This document shows positions 26,220-36,034 of a stretch of DNA of 64,000 bases, one piece after another; position 1 is the first letter of the stretch; each line of letters begins with the position of its first letter. Below the pieces are notes generated by a model. That model searched no databases, had not been told where the DNA came from, and saw only the letters and a list, made by a program, of their open reading frames with translations. Position numbers and translations under genes: made by a program. The stretch lies in assembly GCA_002501205.1 (NCBI GenBank), contig DLRW01000022.1:2163-66162 (forward strand). The letters run 5' to 3'. The DNA is from Flavobacteriales bacterium UBA7878. Lineage in GTDB: Bacteria; Bacteroidota; Bacteroidia; Flavobacteriales; Schleiferiaceae.

Positions 26220-27545
26220 ATGCAGTTAAGATTAAAATTGGTCCTTGTAGGATTGATTCTGGCGACCCCTTTAGTGATTCTAAACAACCTGGGTGTCTTT
26301 GATAATTTTGTGAGTGAAAAGCCCGCCCCTGAAGTTAAGCAGGAGCAAGAGGAAGCTTTGACTCCGGTGAAGGAAGTGCAGATGAAATACGGTTTGCCGG
26401 TAGATTCTTTTGAACTTATCGACAATGTTATTTCCAATGGTGAGAGCTTTAGCAATATTCTGCTAAACTTCGGGATTGATTATTCTATGATCAACCGAAT
26501 TGCCACCAATTACAAGGATATCTTCGATGTACGTAATCTGCGCAGTGGAAAGGACTACACCATTTTCGCTGAGAATTTAGATAGCAGTCAGGTGGCTCGT
26601 TACATGGTGTACAAGCCATCAGCGGTAGACTATGTGGTTTTCGATTTACGCGATACGGGTAATGTTTACCTGGGGGCAGAAGAGGTAGAAGTACGCGAGA
26701 AATCCATCAGCGGTATTATTGAGTCATCTCTATATGAAAGTCTTTTGGATCAAGGAGGTTCACCAGCTTTAGCGGTGGAGCTTTCTAAGGTTTATGCCTG
26801 GACCATTGACTTCTTCCGAATTCAGCCCGGTGACTATTTCAAATTGATTTATGAGGAGAATTATATTCAAGATTCGATCAAAGTTGGAACCGGACGCATT
26901 TTGGCAGCCGACTTCCATCATAGTGGTCGTTCTTTCTATTCTTTCTTCTACGATAATGATACCACCTATCGCGATTATTTCGATGAGCAAGGTCGCAGTC
27001 TGCGCAAAGCATTCTTGAAAGCACCACTTGATTTCTTCCGTATCTCTTCTCGGTTTAATCCCCGTCGTTTTCATCCGGTATTGAAGCGTGTAAAACCGCA
27101 TTTAGGTACAGACTATGCTGCGCCACATGGTACGCCCATTATGTCTACTGCCGACGGTGAAGTAATTGCCGCGGCCTACACTCGTGGAAATGGTAACTAT
27201 GTGAAGGTGCGACATAATAGTACTTACACCACTCAGTACTTACACATGAGCAAGTTTGCCAAAGGCATTCGCAAAGGTTCTAGAGTTCGTCAAGGAGATG
27301 TAATTGGTTATGTAGGTAGCACTGGCCTGGCCACAGGACCTCACGTATGCTACCGTTTTTGGGTAAATGGCAAGCAGGTTGATCCACTCAGTCAGGATTT
27401 ACCAGAAGCAGAACCGATCACGGATGAGTTCATGCCAAGCTTCCAGGATATTATGATGCCTTTGAAAAAACGCATCGATGCTTTGAAATTACCATTGGAA
27501 GAGCCTAAAGAACCTAAAGTTCGATTGGCTCAATTGCAATCCTAA
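26220..27545 (+). CDS. M23 family metallopeptidase-like protein with altered zinc motif
   Basis: 441 residues with one N-terminal membrane helix (LKLVLVGLILATPLVIL, about 4-20), an ~200-residue periplasmic region and a C-terminal LytM domain (about 290-390). Zinc motif HLGTDYAAPHG (His294, Asp298) and YLHMS (His342) are present. The third motif is GPHVCYRFW, in which the usual HxH is HxC (His375, Cys377). So one zinc ligand would be a cysteine or activity is lost. Catalytically degenerate LytM proteins often activate amidases during cell division. It converges on the SDR gene with a four-base overlap of the two stop regions. Confidence 0.85.
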   Translation: MQLRLKLVLVGLILATPLVILNNLGVFDNFVSEKPAPEVKQEQEEALTPVKEVQMKYGLPVDSFELIDNVISNGESFSNILLNFGIDYSMINRIATNYKDIFDVRNLRSGKDYTIFAENLDSSQVARYMVYKPSAVDYVVFDLRDTGNVYLGAEEVEVREKSISGIIESSLYESLLDQGGSPALAVELSKVYAWTIDFFRIQPGDYFKLIYEENYIQDSIKVGTGRILAADFHHSGRSFYSFFYDNDTTYRDYFDEQGRSLRKAFLKAPLDFFRISSRFNPRRFHPVLKRVKPHLGTDYAAPHGTPIMSTADGEVIAAAYTRGNGNYVKVRHNSTYTTQYLHMSKFAKGIRKGSRVRQGDVIGYVGSTGLATGPHVCYRFWVNGKQVDPLSQDLPEAEPITDEFMPSFQDIMMPLKKRIDALKLPLEEPKEPKVRLAQLQS

Positions 27546-28300
27546 GCTTGTTTATTTACGATTGTTGAACTGGCCTGATCTACGCTCATTACTACCAGGT
27601 CAGCAATATTTACATGGTAAGGTCTACTAATTACGAAGGCAATGATATCTGCAATATCTTCTGCCTGTAATGGGCGGAATCCTTGATATACCTTAGCTGC
27701 TCTTTCCTGATCTCCTTTAAAGCGAACTTCGCTGAATTCAGTTTCTACCATTCCGGGATGAATGGCTCCTACCCGTATGTTGTGCTTGTTTAAATCAATG
27801 CGCATGCCTTGATTAATAGCATCTACCGCATGTTTGGATGCACAATACACATTTCCATTAGGATATACTTCCTTGGCTGCTGTAGAGCCTATATTGATAA
27901 TATGGCCTTCCTTTCTTTCGATGAATTGAGGGATGATCTGCTTACTTACATAAAGCAATCCTTTCACATTAATATCTAGCATGGCATCCCAATCTTCAAT
28001 ACTACCTGCTTGGATGGGGTCGAGGCCATGGGCATTGCCAGCATTATTAATAAGGATGTCAATTTTTTGAAATTCGGAGGGTAAAGAGGCAATGGAATTA
28101 GCCACAGCTTCCGCATCACGAACATCAAAACTCAAGCTATGGATAGCGGTGTAAACGCCTAATTGTTTTTCAAGTTCTGCTAAACGATCTTCTCGGCGAC
28201 CGCAAAGAATTAAGCGATAGTTTTCGCGAGCAAGTCTCTCTGCACATGCCTTGCCAATCCCACTGGTGGCACCTGTTATAAATGCTGTTCTCTTTTCCAT
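27542..28300 (-). CDS. short-chain dehydrogenase/reductase (YdfG-like)
   Basis: 252 residues from ATG 28300 (a TTG two codons upstream lies in the recJ stop region). Classical SDR motifs: GATSGIGKA near the N-terminus, NNAGNAHGLDP, the catalytic Tyr and Lys in YCASKHA, and the cofactor motif LCGRREDRL, which suggests NADP. YdfG-type enzymes oxidise serine and related 3-hydroxy acids. The gene follows recJ by two bases, so the pair is co-transcribed. Confidence 0.87.
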   Translation of the reverse strand: MEKRTAFITGATSGIGKACAERLARENYRLILCGRREDRLAELEKQLGVYTAIHSLSFDVRDAEAVANSIASLPSEFQKIDILINNAGNAHGLDPIQAGSIEDWDAMLDINVKGLLYVSKQIIPQFIERKEGHIINIGSTAAKEVYPNGNVYCASKHAVDAINQGMRIDLNKHNIRVGAIHPGMVETEFSEVRFKGDQERAAKVYQGFRPLQAEDIADIIAFVISRPYHVNIADLVVMSVDQASSTIVNKQA

Positions 28301-28302
28301 TA

Positions 28303-30036
28303 TCAATCTTCTAATTCGCTATCCGCTTTAATATCTAATACTCTTAATTGTAAGGAAGCCTGTCCTCTAAAAACATTCAACTCCAAATGAAAGAGCAGAG
28401 CTACCGGCTGCTGACTTTGGAGGATCTTTAATTTAGGTCCTAAGTTAAAACCGATCCCCTCTAAACACAAACCACTATCAGGGTCCACCACCGATATTTT
28501 AAGATGCTGGCCCTCATCGCCAACAGTTCGGGAACCGCGATCTATCAAATTACGACAGCGTAAAAGTGGTGCAAGGTTCTCGGGGCCAAAGGGAGCAAAT
28601 CGCTGGATGAGCCGGTAAAATTTAGCGTCGATATCACTGGCCTCTATGTCCAAATCATAAATTAGGCGGGCTTGCTTTTGCTCTTCGGTGATGCGCGCTT
28701 TAACACTTTCTTCAAAAGCTATTTTGAAATCGTTGAGTTGTTCCGGTTTTAAGGTCATACCAGCGGCAGCGGCATGTCCTCCGAATTGAATTAGGGAGTC
28801 TTCACAGGCTTCTAATGCGCCGTAAAGATCAAAGCCTTCTACAGAGCGAGCAGAGCCCGCTAGTTTGTCGCCGGATTGGGTGAGTACTACGGTGGGCCGG
28901 TAATGGTTTTCAATCAGCCGTGAAGCTACAATGCCAATTACTCCTTTATGCCAATCTTCTTGAAAGACAACGGTACTTGCAGCCTCTGGTGCTATTTCAT
29001 CTTCAATTTGGCGGAGCGCCTCTTTAGTGATTTGCCGGTCTAAGTTTTTACGATCTTGATTCCGTACTTCAATTTCATCGGCAATTTCGGGCAGGAGGCT
29101 GAGGTCGGTTCCTCTTAATAGGTCTACTGCCTGCTGAGCATGGGCCAATCTACCCGCTGCATTAATGCGGGGCGCCAGGGTAAAAACTACATCTCCAATA
29201 CTCAGGCGACGATCCAACTGCCCTGCTGTTCGCAGCAAAGCTTGAATACCATCAGATGGATCCGAGTTTATTTTTTCTAATCCATAGTAGGCGAGCACTC
29301 GATTTTCGCCGGTCATGGGAACGATATCAGCGCCTATGCTTAAGGCCAATAAATCCAATAGTTTCCAGCATTCAGACTTATCGATTTGCCATTTCTCAGA
29401 AAGTGCCTGAGCAAGTTTAAAACCTACTCCACAACCACTCAGTCCTTTATAGGGATAGTTGCAGTCTTTTCTTTTGGGGTCCAATACAGCAGCGGCGGCC
29501 GGAAGCTCCGGGCCGGGAGTATGATGATCGCAAATGATAAAATCAATTCCTAAACTGCCAGCATAACCCACTTTATCCAGGGCTTTAATGCCGCAGTCCA
29601 GAGCGATAATTAGGCTAACCTCTTCAGCATGAGCTTTATCAATACCCGCTTTGGAAACTCCGTATCCTTCGTGATAGCGATCTGGGATATAGGTGATGAA
29701 ATTGGCATAATGCCCTTGCAAGAAATTGGCGAGCATAGCCACGGAGGTAGTGCCATCCACATCATAATCGCCATAGATCATGATTTTTTCCCTGGCTTCT
29801 ACTGCCTGATCTATCCTTTCTACTGCCCGATTCATATCCTTCATTAAGAAGGGATCATGCAATTCTTCCAAGCTGGGTTTAAAAAACTGTTTGGCTTGAT
29901 CCAGGCTTTTAATTCCTCTTTGGAGCAGGAGGGTCAGGATTTTGGGATCCAGATCTAATTCCGCTTGTAAGCCTTTTAGTTCGGTAGGATTAACCACGGC
30001 CTTCGGCTTCCAGATTATTTCCGGGATAGTATGCAT
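28303..30036 (-). CDS. recJ: single-stranded-DNA-specific exonuclease RecJ
   Basis: 577 residues. The DHH phosphoesterase motifs are complete: YGDYDVDGTTS (residues 88-98), ALDCG and CDHHTP. The later DHHA1 region contains GGHAAAAGM. RecJ degrades single-stranded DNA 5' to 3' in recombinational repair, mismatch repair and replication restart. The length is standard. It is followed directly by the SDR gene and preceded by a gap of 56 bases holding several palindromes. Confidence 0.96.
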   Translation of the reverse strand: MHTIPEIIWKPKAVVNPTELKGLQAELDLDPKILTLLLQRGIKSLDQAKQFFKPSLEELHDPFLMKDMNRAVERIDQAVEAREKIMIYGDYDVDGTTSVAMLANFLQGHYANFITYIPDRYHEGYGVSKAGIDKAHAEEVSLIIALDCGIKALDKVGYAGSLGIDFIICDHHTPGPELPAAAAVLDPKRKDCNYPYKGLSGCGVGFKLAQALSEKWQIDKSECWKLLDLLALSIGADIVPMTGENRVLAYYGLEKINSDPSDGIQALLRTAGQLDRRLSIGDVVFTLAPRINAAGRLAHAQQAVDLLRGTDLSLLPEIADEIEVRNQDRKNLDRQITKEALRQIEDEIAPEAASTVVFQEDWHKGVIGIVASRLIENHYRPTVVLTQSGDKLAGSARSVEGFDLYGALEACEDSLIQFGGHAAAAGMTLKPEQLNDFKIAFEESVKARITEEQKQARLIYDLDIEASDIDAKFYRLIQRFAPFGPENLAPLLRCRNLIDRGSRTVGDEGQHLKISVVDPDSGLCLEGIGFNLGPKLKILQSQQPVALLFHLELNVFRGQASLQLRVLDIKADSELED

Positions 30037-30092
30037 GCTGGCAATTTACAAAGCTCCAGGAGCTCTTAAAGCGATAAGTGTTTTCGAAGCGC

Positions 30093-30620
30093 TTAAGCTG
30101 CTTTCTTTTCCAGGTGAACCTTAATTTCCACTTCCTCACCCGCGGTGAAAGTGGAGATATCGGTGCCTAGCTCATAGTCAAAGCGATGGAGCTTAAACTC
30201 ACATTCCAGGATATCATCTTTATAGACCAAAGCTACCGTGATGTATTTCTTAATTCCTCGAATGTTTAAGTACCCGCTTACCTGCCAGCGATTGTCGCCC
30301 AGGTATTTGAATTTATCGCCATTAAAGCAGATTTGAGGATGCTTTTCGGCCCAGAAGAAATCTTCACTTTTTAGATGATCATCTCGCTTAGCGATACCTG
30401 TTTCAATGCTGTTTACTTCCAGGCAAACCTTTAATATGGACTTGTGCACCGCATCCATATTTAAATAGAGCTTACCATTTAATCCACTGAAGCTTCCTTC
30501 TACTGTATTGAAGCCCAAATTGGAGATTTCGAAGTTTACTTTGGATTTTTCCTGGTCTACATTTTGGGCCTTTAGGCTAATTTGCCCCAGGACCAGGAGG
30601 AATAGAAAGAGTTTTTTCAT
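30093..30620 (-). CDS. YceI family protein
   Basis: 175 residues with a signal peptide (FLFLLVLGQISLKAQ). The YceI lipocalin-like barrel is recognised from SKVNFEISNLGFNTVEGSF, LKSEDFFWAEKHPQICF and VSGYLNIRGIKK. These proteins bind polyisoprenoids or similar lipids in the periplasm. Its start overlaps the end of the DAHP synthase gene by 4 bases, so they form one transcript, although no functional link is obvious. Confidence 0.9.
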   Translation of the reverse strand: MKKLFLFLLVLGQISLKAQNVDQEKSKVNFEISNLGFNTVEGSFSGLNGKLYLNMDAVHKSILKVCLEVNSIETGIAKRDDHLKSEDFFWAEKHPQICFNGDKFKYLGDNRWQVSGYLNIRGIKKYITVALVYKDDILECEFKLHRFDYELGTDISTFTAGEEVEIKVHLEKKAA

Positions 30621-31693
30621 TCGTGGTGATTCTTGATTTGGGTATCAATGGAATATTTGTGCAATAGCTGAAAGAGTTCATGTACCAATTCATCTTCCAG
30701 ATCGAGGCTTAGGCCTTGAGCTTTGCGATTTTCCAATACCTTAAACCAACGTTTCATCTGAAAAATGGTTGCCTGGTTTTCGTATTTCACCGGACCAATG
30801 GCTTTGGCCAGATCCTGTCGGCGTGATATCAATTTCAAAATCTCAGCGTCTACCTGATCTATCTGATAGCGCAGTTCTTCTAATTTGGCGATATAGCGCT
30901 CATCATCAATCGCCTCATCTCTATGCTCCAAGGCACGATAGACCAAATCCAGGTCGTAAGGACGTAATTGTTGCAGTGGGTCGCTTAATGCTTTATGAGG
31001 CTCAATATGGGATTCGATCATAAAGCCATCCATACCCAAGTCGAGTGCCGATTGGCAAACTTCCCCGATTAATTCACTGCGACCTGCAATATGACTTGGG
31101 TCGCAAATTACCGGAAGTTTAGGGGCCAGGCGACGTAATTCGAAGAATACCTCCCATTTGGGTTCATTGCGGAAAGGTTGACTTTGATAGGCGTAAAAGC
31201 CACGGTGGATGGCGCCAAGTTTTTGGATTCCGGCATTATTGATACGTTCCAAAGCACCCAGCCAAAGTTTTACCTCTGGGTGTATAGGGTTTTTCACCAA
31301 TACTGGAATGTCAGTGCCTTTGAGAGCATCTGCAATATCCTGAACGTAAAAAGGATTCACTGTGGTGCGCGCACCAATCCAAATCATATCGATACCCGCT
31401 TCCAGTGCCTCTTCCACGTGGCGAGAATTCGCTACTTCAGTAATTACTGGTATTTGATGCTTAGTACCAGCGGCCTTTAGCCATTTTAGCGCCGGGCTGC
31501 CGATTCCCTCAAAAGATCCCGGTTTGGTGCGAGGCTTCCATACACCGCCTCGAAAGGCACTTACCAATCCGGTTCGTGCCAGTGAGTCTGCGGTTTGCAT
31601 CATTTGTTCCTCACTTTCTACGCTGCAAGGGCCAGCAATTAGCAAGGGCTTAGATTTTGGCTTTAGCCAATCATACAGGGCGTTTATCTCCAT
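30617..31693 (-). CDS. bifunctional DAHP synthase / chorismate mutase
   Basis: 358 residues. The N-terminal ~260 residues are a type I-beta DAHP synthase (LLIAGPCSVES at about 17-27, GSFEGIGSPALKWLK, ICDPSHIAGRSE), which condenses PEP and erythrose 4-phosphate at the entry of aromatic amino acid synthesis. Residues about 265-358 are an AroQ-type chorismate mutase (LRYQIDQVDAEILKLISRRQ). The fusion is common in Bacteroidota and gives feedback control by chorismate-derived products. Gene overlap with yceI suggests co-transcription. Confidence 0.95.
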   Translation of the reverse strand: MEINALYDWLKPKSKPLLIAGPCSVESEEQMMQTADSLARTGLVSAFRGGVWKPRTKPGSFEGIGSPALKWLKAAGTKHQIPVITEVANSRHVEEALEAGIDMIWIGARTTVNPFYVQDIADALKGTDIPVLVKNPIHPEVKLWLGALERINNAGIQKLGAIHRGFYAYQSQPFRNEPKWEVFFELRRLAPKLPVICDPSHIAGRSELIGEVCQSALDLGMDGFMIESHIEPHKALSDPLQQLRPYDLDLVYRALEHRDEAIDDERYIAKLEELRYQIDQVDAEILKLISRRQDLAKAIGPVKYENQATIFQMKRWFKVLENRKAQGLSLDLEDELVHELFQLLHKYSIDTQIKNHHE

Positions 31694-31729
31694 GCATTGG
31701 GTTTAGACCTTTCCTATAAGGTCTGAGAT

Positions 31730-32533
31730 TTATTTTGGTTCATGCAGTACCAAAAGAGGCAAGCGACTGTGGTAGGCTAATTTATTAGTCATGCTGCGGT
31801 GAAATAGTCCCTCAAAGAAACCATAGCGCTTAGCAATAGCAGTAATTAAATTGGCCTTTTCCTTTTCAGCTTCTGCACTGATGGATTTTTCAATATCCCC
31901 GCTTTTTAAAATGGTAAACTCATGGTTTACACCTTCTAAATTAGAGCTGTAGAATTTGCGACTGCCATCTGCAGGAGCCTTCTCCGTTTGTACATAAACC
32001 AGATCAATGCTCGAATTATTCAAAAGTGCAAACTCTCTTAAGCGTTGTAAAGGCTGTTCCTTCACTTTGAGGTCGAGATCAGTGGCAAATATGATTTTAT
32101 CAATTTCCGTCCAGGTAGCAACCGGTGGTATTACCATTACCGGCTTTTGGGTATTTTGAATCACCGAAGCTGCATTGGATCCGATCAGTACTTCTTCTAA
32201 TCCACTGGCTCCTTTGGTTCCCATTACAATCATATCAATACTGTCCAAACGGGAAGTTTCGGTAATCAAGCGAATAGGGTTACCCAGGCGAACTAAGCTT
32301 TCAAAAGGAGTGGAGTAGCGGCTTTTCAGCTCCTTCACATAATCCTTCATATTGCTTTCGGCATTTTCTTTCATCACCTCTAAAAGGGAGGTGCTCATTG
32401 AGCGATCTGAATAAGGAAGATCGTAGGCGTGTAATACGGTTACTTTACCCTGGCTTTTCTCGGCCAGTTTAAAAGCGTACTCAGTTGCGATGTCCGCGTT
32501 TTCTGAGAAGTCGGTGGGAAGTAAGATATTCAT
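31730..32533 (-). CDS. universal stress protein, tandem domain
   Basis: 267 residues in two halves of the UspA alpha/beta fold. The first carries NILLPTDFSENADIATEYAF and the ATP-binding loop GTKGASGLEEVLIGSNA (about 107-123). The second half is more degenerate and lacks a clear loop. Tandem Usp proteins respond to starvation or oxidative stress and may bind ATP. It lies 20 bases downstream of the malic enzyme gene. Confidence 0.9.
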   Translation of the reverse strand: MNILLPTDFSENADIATEYAFKLAEKSQGKVTVLHAYDLPYSDRSMSTSLLEVMKENAESNMKDYVKELKSRYSTPFESLVRLGNPIRLITETSRLDSIDMIVMGTKGASGLEEVLIGSNAASVIQNTQKPVMVIPPVATWTEIDKIIFATDLDLKVKEQPLQRLREFALLNNSSIDLVYVQTEKAPADGSRKFYSSNLEGVNHEFTILKSGDIEKSISAEAEKEKANLITAIAKRYGFFEGLFHRSMTNKLAYHSRLPLLVLHEPK

Positions 32534-32553
32534 TTTAAGAGGTTTAGATTCGA

Positions 32554-34821
32554 TTAGCGTGTTTGTGCATCCACACTTGCTAAGGTAATCATATTTACAA
32601 TTTCCCGCACCGAAGCTCCCATTTGTAATATGTGTGCCGGTCGATTTACTCCTAATAAAACCGGTCCTAAGGCTTCTGCGGCTTCAAAAGATTGCAACAT
32701 CTTATAGGCAATGTTTCCGGCGGCCAAATTGGGGAATACAAAGGCATTTACTTTTTGATCCACTAAAGTGCTGAAAGGGAAGTTTTCTTTGAGCAATTCC
32801 CGGTCTAAAGCAAAATTGGCTTGAAGTTCACCATCTACCACTAAATCTGGGTTTTCACGATGCAAAATTTCAGTCGCTTTACTCATGGTTTGAGAAAGCT
32901 TGTCACTTTGATTGCTGCCAAAGTTGGAGTATCCCAATAAGGCGATGCGCGGTACCATATTAATACGGCGAATATTATCAGCCAATAGGCGAGTAATCTG
33001 AACTACTTCTTCTACCGTTGGCTCTTTAATTACTGTGGTATCGGCAAAGAACATGGGCCCACGCTTGGTGAGCATGATGTACATTCCGGCGATACGATCT
33101 ACTCCGGGACGAGTACCCATGATTTTGAAAATGGGTTTGATCACTTCAGAATAGCGACGAGTGGTGCCTGATATAAAGGCATCGGCATCGCCGATTTCTG
33201 TCATGGCCACGCCAAAGTAATTCCGATCCCGCATGTATTTGCGCGCCTCGTATAAGGTCATGCCTTTACGCTGGCGTTTTTTAAAGAGTAATTGCGCATA
33301 GGCCTCGGCACGTTCATTGGGTTCATGCGGATCAATTACCGGTAAATGCGAAATATCCTCCAGGCCATTTTCCTCAATCAGGCGGCTGATTTTCTCACGA
33401 CGACCTAATAATATGGGTTGAGCTAAGCCTTCATCTACTACAATTTGGGCAGCTTTTAGGGTTTTTAATTCATCCCCTTCAGCCAATACAACTCTTTGCG
33501 GATTCTTGGTGGCTTTCTCCTGTGCCAGGCGAATGAATTTATCATCGCGGCCCAGGCGGCTCAGTAAATGCTCTTTGTAAGCATCCCAATTACGAATGGG
33601 CTCTTTGGCCACACCACTATCCATTGCCGCTTTAGCAACGGCCATGGCTACCTTAACAATAAGGCGCGGATCGAATGGTTTGGGGATGATGTAATCCCGG
33701 CCAAATTGCAAATTGCTTTCATTGTAGGCAAGATTCACAATTTCGGGTACCGGTTCTTTAGCCAGTTCCGCAATCGCTCTGGCGGCGGCAATTTTCATTT
33801 CCTCATTAATCTTGGTAGAGCGCACATCGAGAGCACCCCGAAAGATGAAAGGAAAGCCTAAAACATTATTTACCTGATTAGGATGGTCGGATCGACCAGT
33901 TGCGATAATTATATCCTTGCGAGCCTGCTTGGCCTCGTTATAATTGATTTCGGGACTTGGGTTGGCCAGGGCAAATACAATGGGATCCTGTGCCATGGAA
34001 CGTACCATCTTTTGGGTGAGGATTCCTCCAACGGAAAGACCTACAAAGACATCCGCATGTTGTAGGGCATCACTTAAAGTATTGTGCTCTGTCTTGCGTG
34101 CAAAAAATCGCTTCTCTTCATTCAGATCTTCCCGGCGGGTATTGATAATCCCTTTACTATCGGCCATTAAGAGGTTTTCCTCTTGCACTCCTAAACTCAT
34201 AAAGAGCTTGGCAGTAGCCGTAGCACTGGCACCGGCGCCATTAAATACTACTTTAATTTTATCCAGGCTTTTGCCTACACATTCGGTAGCATTTAAAAGG
34301 GCAGCGCTGGCAATAATGGCCGTTCCGTGCTGGTCATCGTGCATCACTGGAATATCCAATTCTGCTTTTAAGCGCTCTTCAATGTAAAAGCTTTCCGGAG
34401 CTTTAATGTCCTCCAGGTTGATTCCGCCAAAGGTGGGGGCAATGGCTTTTACATGCTCCACAAATTTGGCCGGATCTTTCTCGTCGATTTCAATGTCGAA
34501 AACATCAATATCAGCGAAGATTTTAAAGAGCACCCCCTTTCCTTCCATTACCGGTTTACTGGCCTCAGGGCCAATATCGCCCAAACCGAGTACCGCGGTC
34601 CCATTTGAAATAACTGCTACCAGGTTTCCTTTGGCCGTATATTTATAGGCATTCTCTTTATCGCGGGCGATTTCCAAACAGGGATCTGCCACTCCTGGGC
34701 TATAGGCGATGGACAGATCACGTTGTGAGTTACTGGGTTTGGTGGGGATAACTTCAATTTTTCCCGGCCTACCTTGAGCATGGTACTCGAGGCTAACCTT
34801 TTTACTGATTTTCGTGGCCAT
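32554..34821 (-). CDS. maeB: NADP-dependent malic enzyme with phosphotransacetylase-like domain
   Basis: The start is ATG 34821 (MATKISKK, 755 residues); a longer frame up to 34968 would run into hflX and has no coding character. The first ~430 residues are malic enzyme (SNGTAVLGLGDIGPEASKP, NGAGASATATAKLFM, DVFVGLSVGG). The rest is a phosphotransacetylase-like domain (RVVLAEGDELKTLKAAQ, SGTTRRYSEVIKPI), which usually serves as an allosteric site for acetyl-CoA. It converts malate to pyruvate and CO2 and makes NADPH. It follows hflX closely. Confidence 0.96.
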   Translation of the reverse strand: MATKISKKVSLEYHAQGRPGKIEVIPTKPSNSQRDLSIAYSPGVADPCLEIARDKENAYKYTAKGNLVAVISNGTAVLGLGDIGPEASKPVMEGKGVLFKIFADIDVFDIEIDEKDPAKFVEHVKAIAPTFGGINLEDIKAPESFYIEERLKAELDIPVMHDDQHGTAIIASAALLNATECVGKSLDKIKVVFNGAGASATATAKLFMSLGVQEENLLMADSKGIINTRREDLNEEKRFFARKTEHNTLSDALQHADVFVGLSVGGILTQKMVRSMAQDPIVFALANPSPEINYNEAKQARKDIIIATGRSDHPNQVNNVLGFPFIFRGALDVRSTKINEEMKIAAARAIAELAKEPVPEIVNLAYNESNLQFGRDYIIPKPFDPRLIVKVAMAVAKAAMDSGVAKEPIRNWDAYKEHLLSRLGRDDKFIRLAQEKATKNPQRVVLAEGDELKTLKAAQIVVDEGLAQPILLGRREKISRLIEENGLEDISHLPVIDPHEPNERAEAYAQLLFKKRQRKGMTLYEARKYMRDRNYFGVAMTEIGDADAFISGTTRRYSEVIKPIFKIMGTRPGVDRIAGMYIMLTKRGPMFFADTTVIKEPTVEEVVQITRLLADNIRRINMVPRIALLGYSNFGSNQSDKLSQTMSKATEILHRENPDLVVDGELQANFALDRELLKENFPFSTLVDQKVNAFVFPNLAAGNIAYKMLQSFEAAEALGPVLLGVNRPAHILQMGASVREIVNMITLASVDAQTR

Positions 34822-34831
34822 CTTATTGTTT

Positions 34832-36031
34832 TTAAAACAAGAAATTATTGTTCGGGTAGCGACGGGCATGAATTTCGGCCAGGGTTTCGTACAAACGATT
34901 CCGCAGGTCTTCGATATTTTCTTTTTCCGTGGCTGAGATAAAAATCGCCTGGCGATCGGTACGAGCAAACCAGGTAGACTTCCATTCTTCTAAGGTCAAA
35001 TGTCGGTTGTTTTCCGGTTCCTGAAGGTCATCCGGGTCACGGTGTTCAGGAACATAAGCATCAATTTTATTGAAGATCATGATGGTGGGTTTTTCACGCC
35101 CGTCAATCTCTGCTATGGTGCGGTCTACAGTGCTGATATGATCTTCAAAATTGGAATGAGAAATATCCACTACATGTAAGAGTACATCCGCTTCCCGCAC
35201 TTCGTCCAGAGTAGATTTAAAGGATTCCACTAATTGTGTAGGCAATTTGCGGATGAAACCTACCGTATCCGACATTAAGAAGGGTAGGTTGTGAATTACC
35301 ACTTTTCGCACCGTCGTGTCCAGGGTGGCAAAGAGTTTATTCTCGGCAAATACCTCCGATTTACTCAAGAGGTTCATCAGGGTTGATTTCCCTACGTTCG
35401 TATAACCCACCAATGCAACGCGTACCATACTGGCCCGATTGGAGCGCTGTATGGCCATTTGCTTGTCGATTTTTTGCAATTGCTTTTTCAGCAAACTGAT
35501 TTTATCGCGCACAATCCGGCGGTCGGTTTCAATCTCTCGTTCACCAGGACCTTTCATACCAATACCCCCTTTCTGCTTACTCAAGTGAGTCCACATATTG
35601 GTAAGGCGTGGTAATAGATATTGATACTGGGCCAGCTCTACCTGAGTGCGGGCATAAGAGGTTTGAGCTCGGGCCGCGAAGATGTCGAGGATCAGGTTAG
35701 TACGATCCAGTACCTTGATTTCGAAAATGCGCTCCACATTCTTCAATTGGGAAGGGGAGAGCTCATCATCGAAAATGGCCAGATCTATGTCTTCCGCTTT
35801 AATGTATGCGGCGATTTCTTCAATTTTTCCACTTCCCAAAAAAGTTTTAGGATTAGGCGAATCGAGTTTTTGAGTGAAGCGTTTCATGGAGTCTGCTCCG
35901 GCCGTATCCGCCAAAAAGGCTAATTCGTCCAGGTACTCAGCTACTTTTTCTTCACTTTGAAAGGTGGTAATTACCCCAATCAATACCGCACGCTCACGGA
36001 GGTCGGTACGTTTCTTTTTGGTTTCAATCAT
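34832..36031 (-). CDS. hflX: GTPase HflX
   Basis: 399 residues. The N-terminal HflX domain (AVLIGVITTFQSEE, MKGPGEREIETDRR) precedes a GTPase domain with P-loop GYTNVGKST, DTVGF and NKID. HflX binds the 50S ribosome and helps split or rescue stalled ribosomes under stress. It sits 3 bases after the cytochrome B-like gene and 10 bases before maeB, so it lies within an operon. Confidence 0.97.
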   Translation of the reverse strand: MIETKKKRTDLRERAVLIGVITTFQSEEKVAEYLDELAFLADTAGADSMKRFTQKLDSPNPKTFLGSGKIEEIAAYIKAEDIDLAIFDDELSPSQLKNVERIFEIKVLDRTNLILDIFAARAQTSYARTQVELAQYQYLLPRLTNMWTHLSKQKGGIGMKGPGEREIETDRRIVRDKISLLKKQLQKIDKQMAIQRSNRASMVRVALVGYTNVGKSTLMNLLSKSEVFAENKLFATLDTTVRKVVIHNLPFLMSDTVGFIRKLPTQLVESFKSTLDEVREADVLLHVVDISHSNFEDHISTVDRTIAEIDGREKPTIMIFNKIDAYVPEHRDPDDLQEPENNRHLTLEEWKSTWFARTDRQAIFISATEKENIEDLRNRLYETLAEIHARRYPNNNFLF

Positions 36032-36034
36032 AAA

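Noticed and set aside
30037..30092. several short palindromes between yceI and recJ
   Set aside because: Arms are only 5-6 bases with no T-run or conserved element, so no terminator or regulatory site could be supported.
34822..34968. N-terminal extension of the malic enzyme
   Set aside because: It overlaps the hflX gene and starts with a non-family sequence; MATKISKK at 34821 is the natural start.
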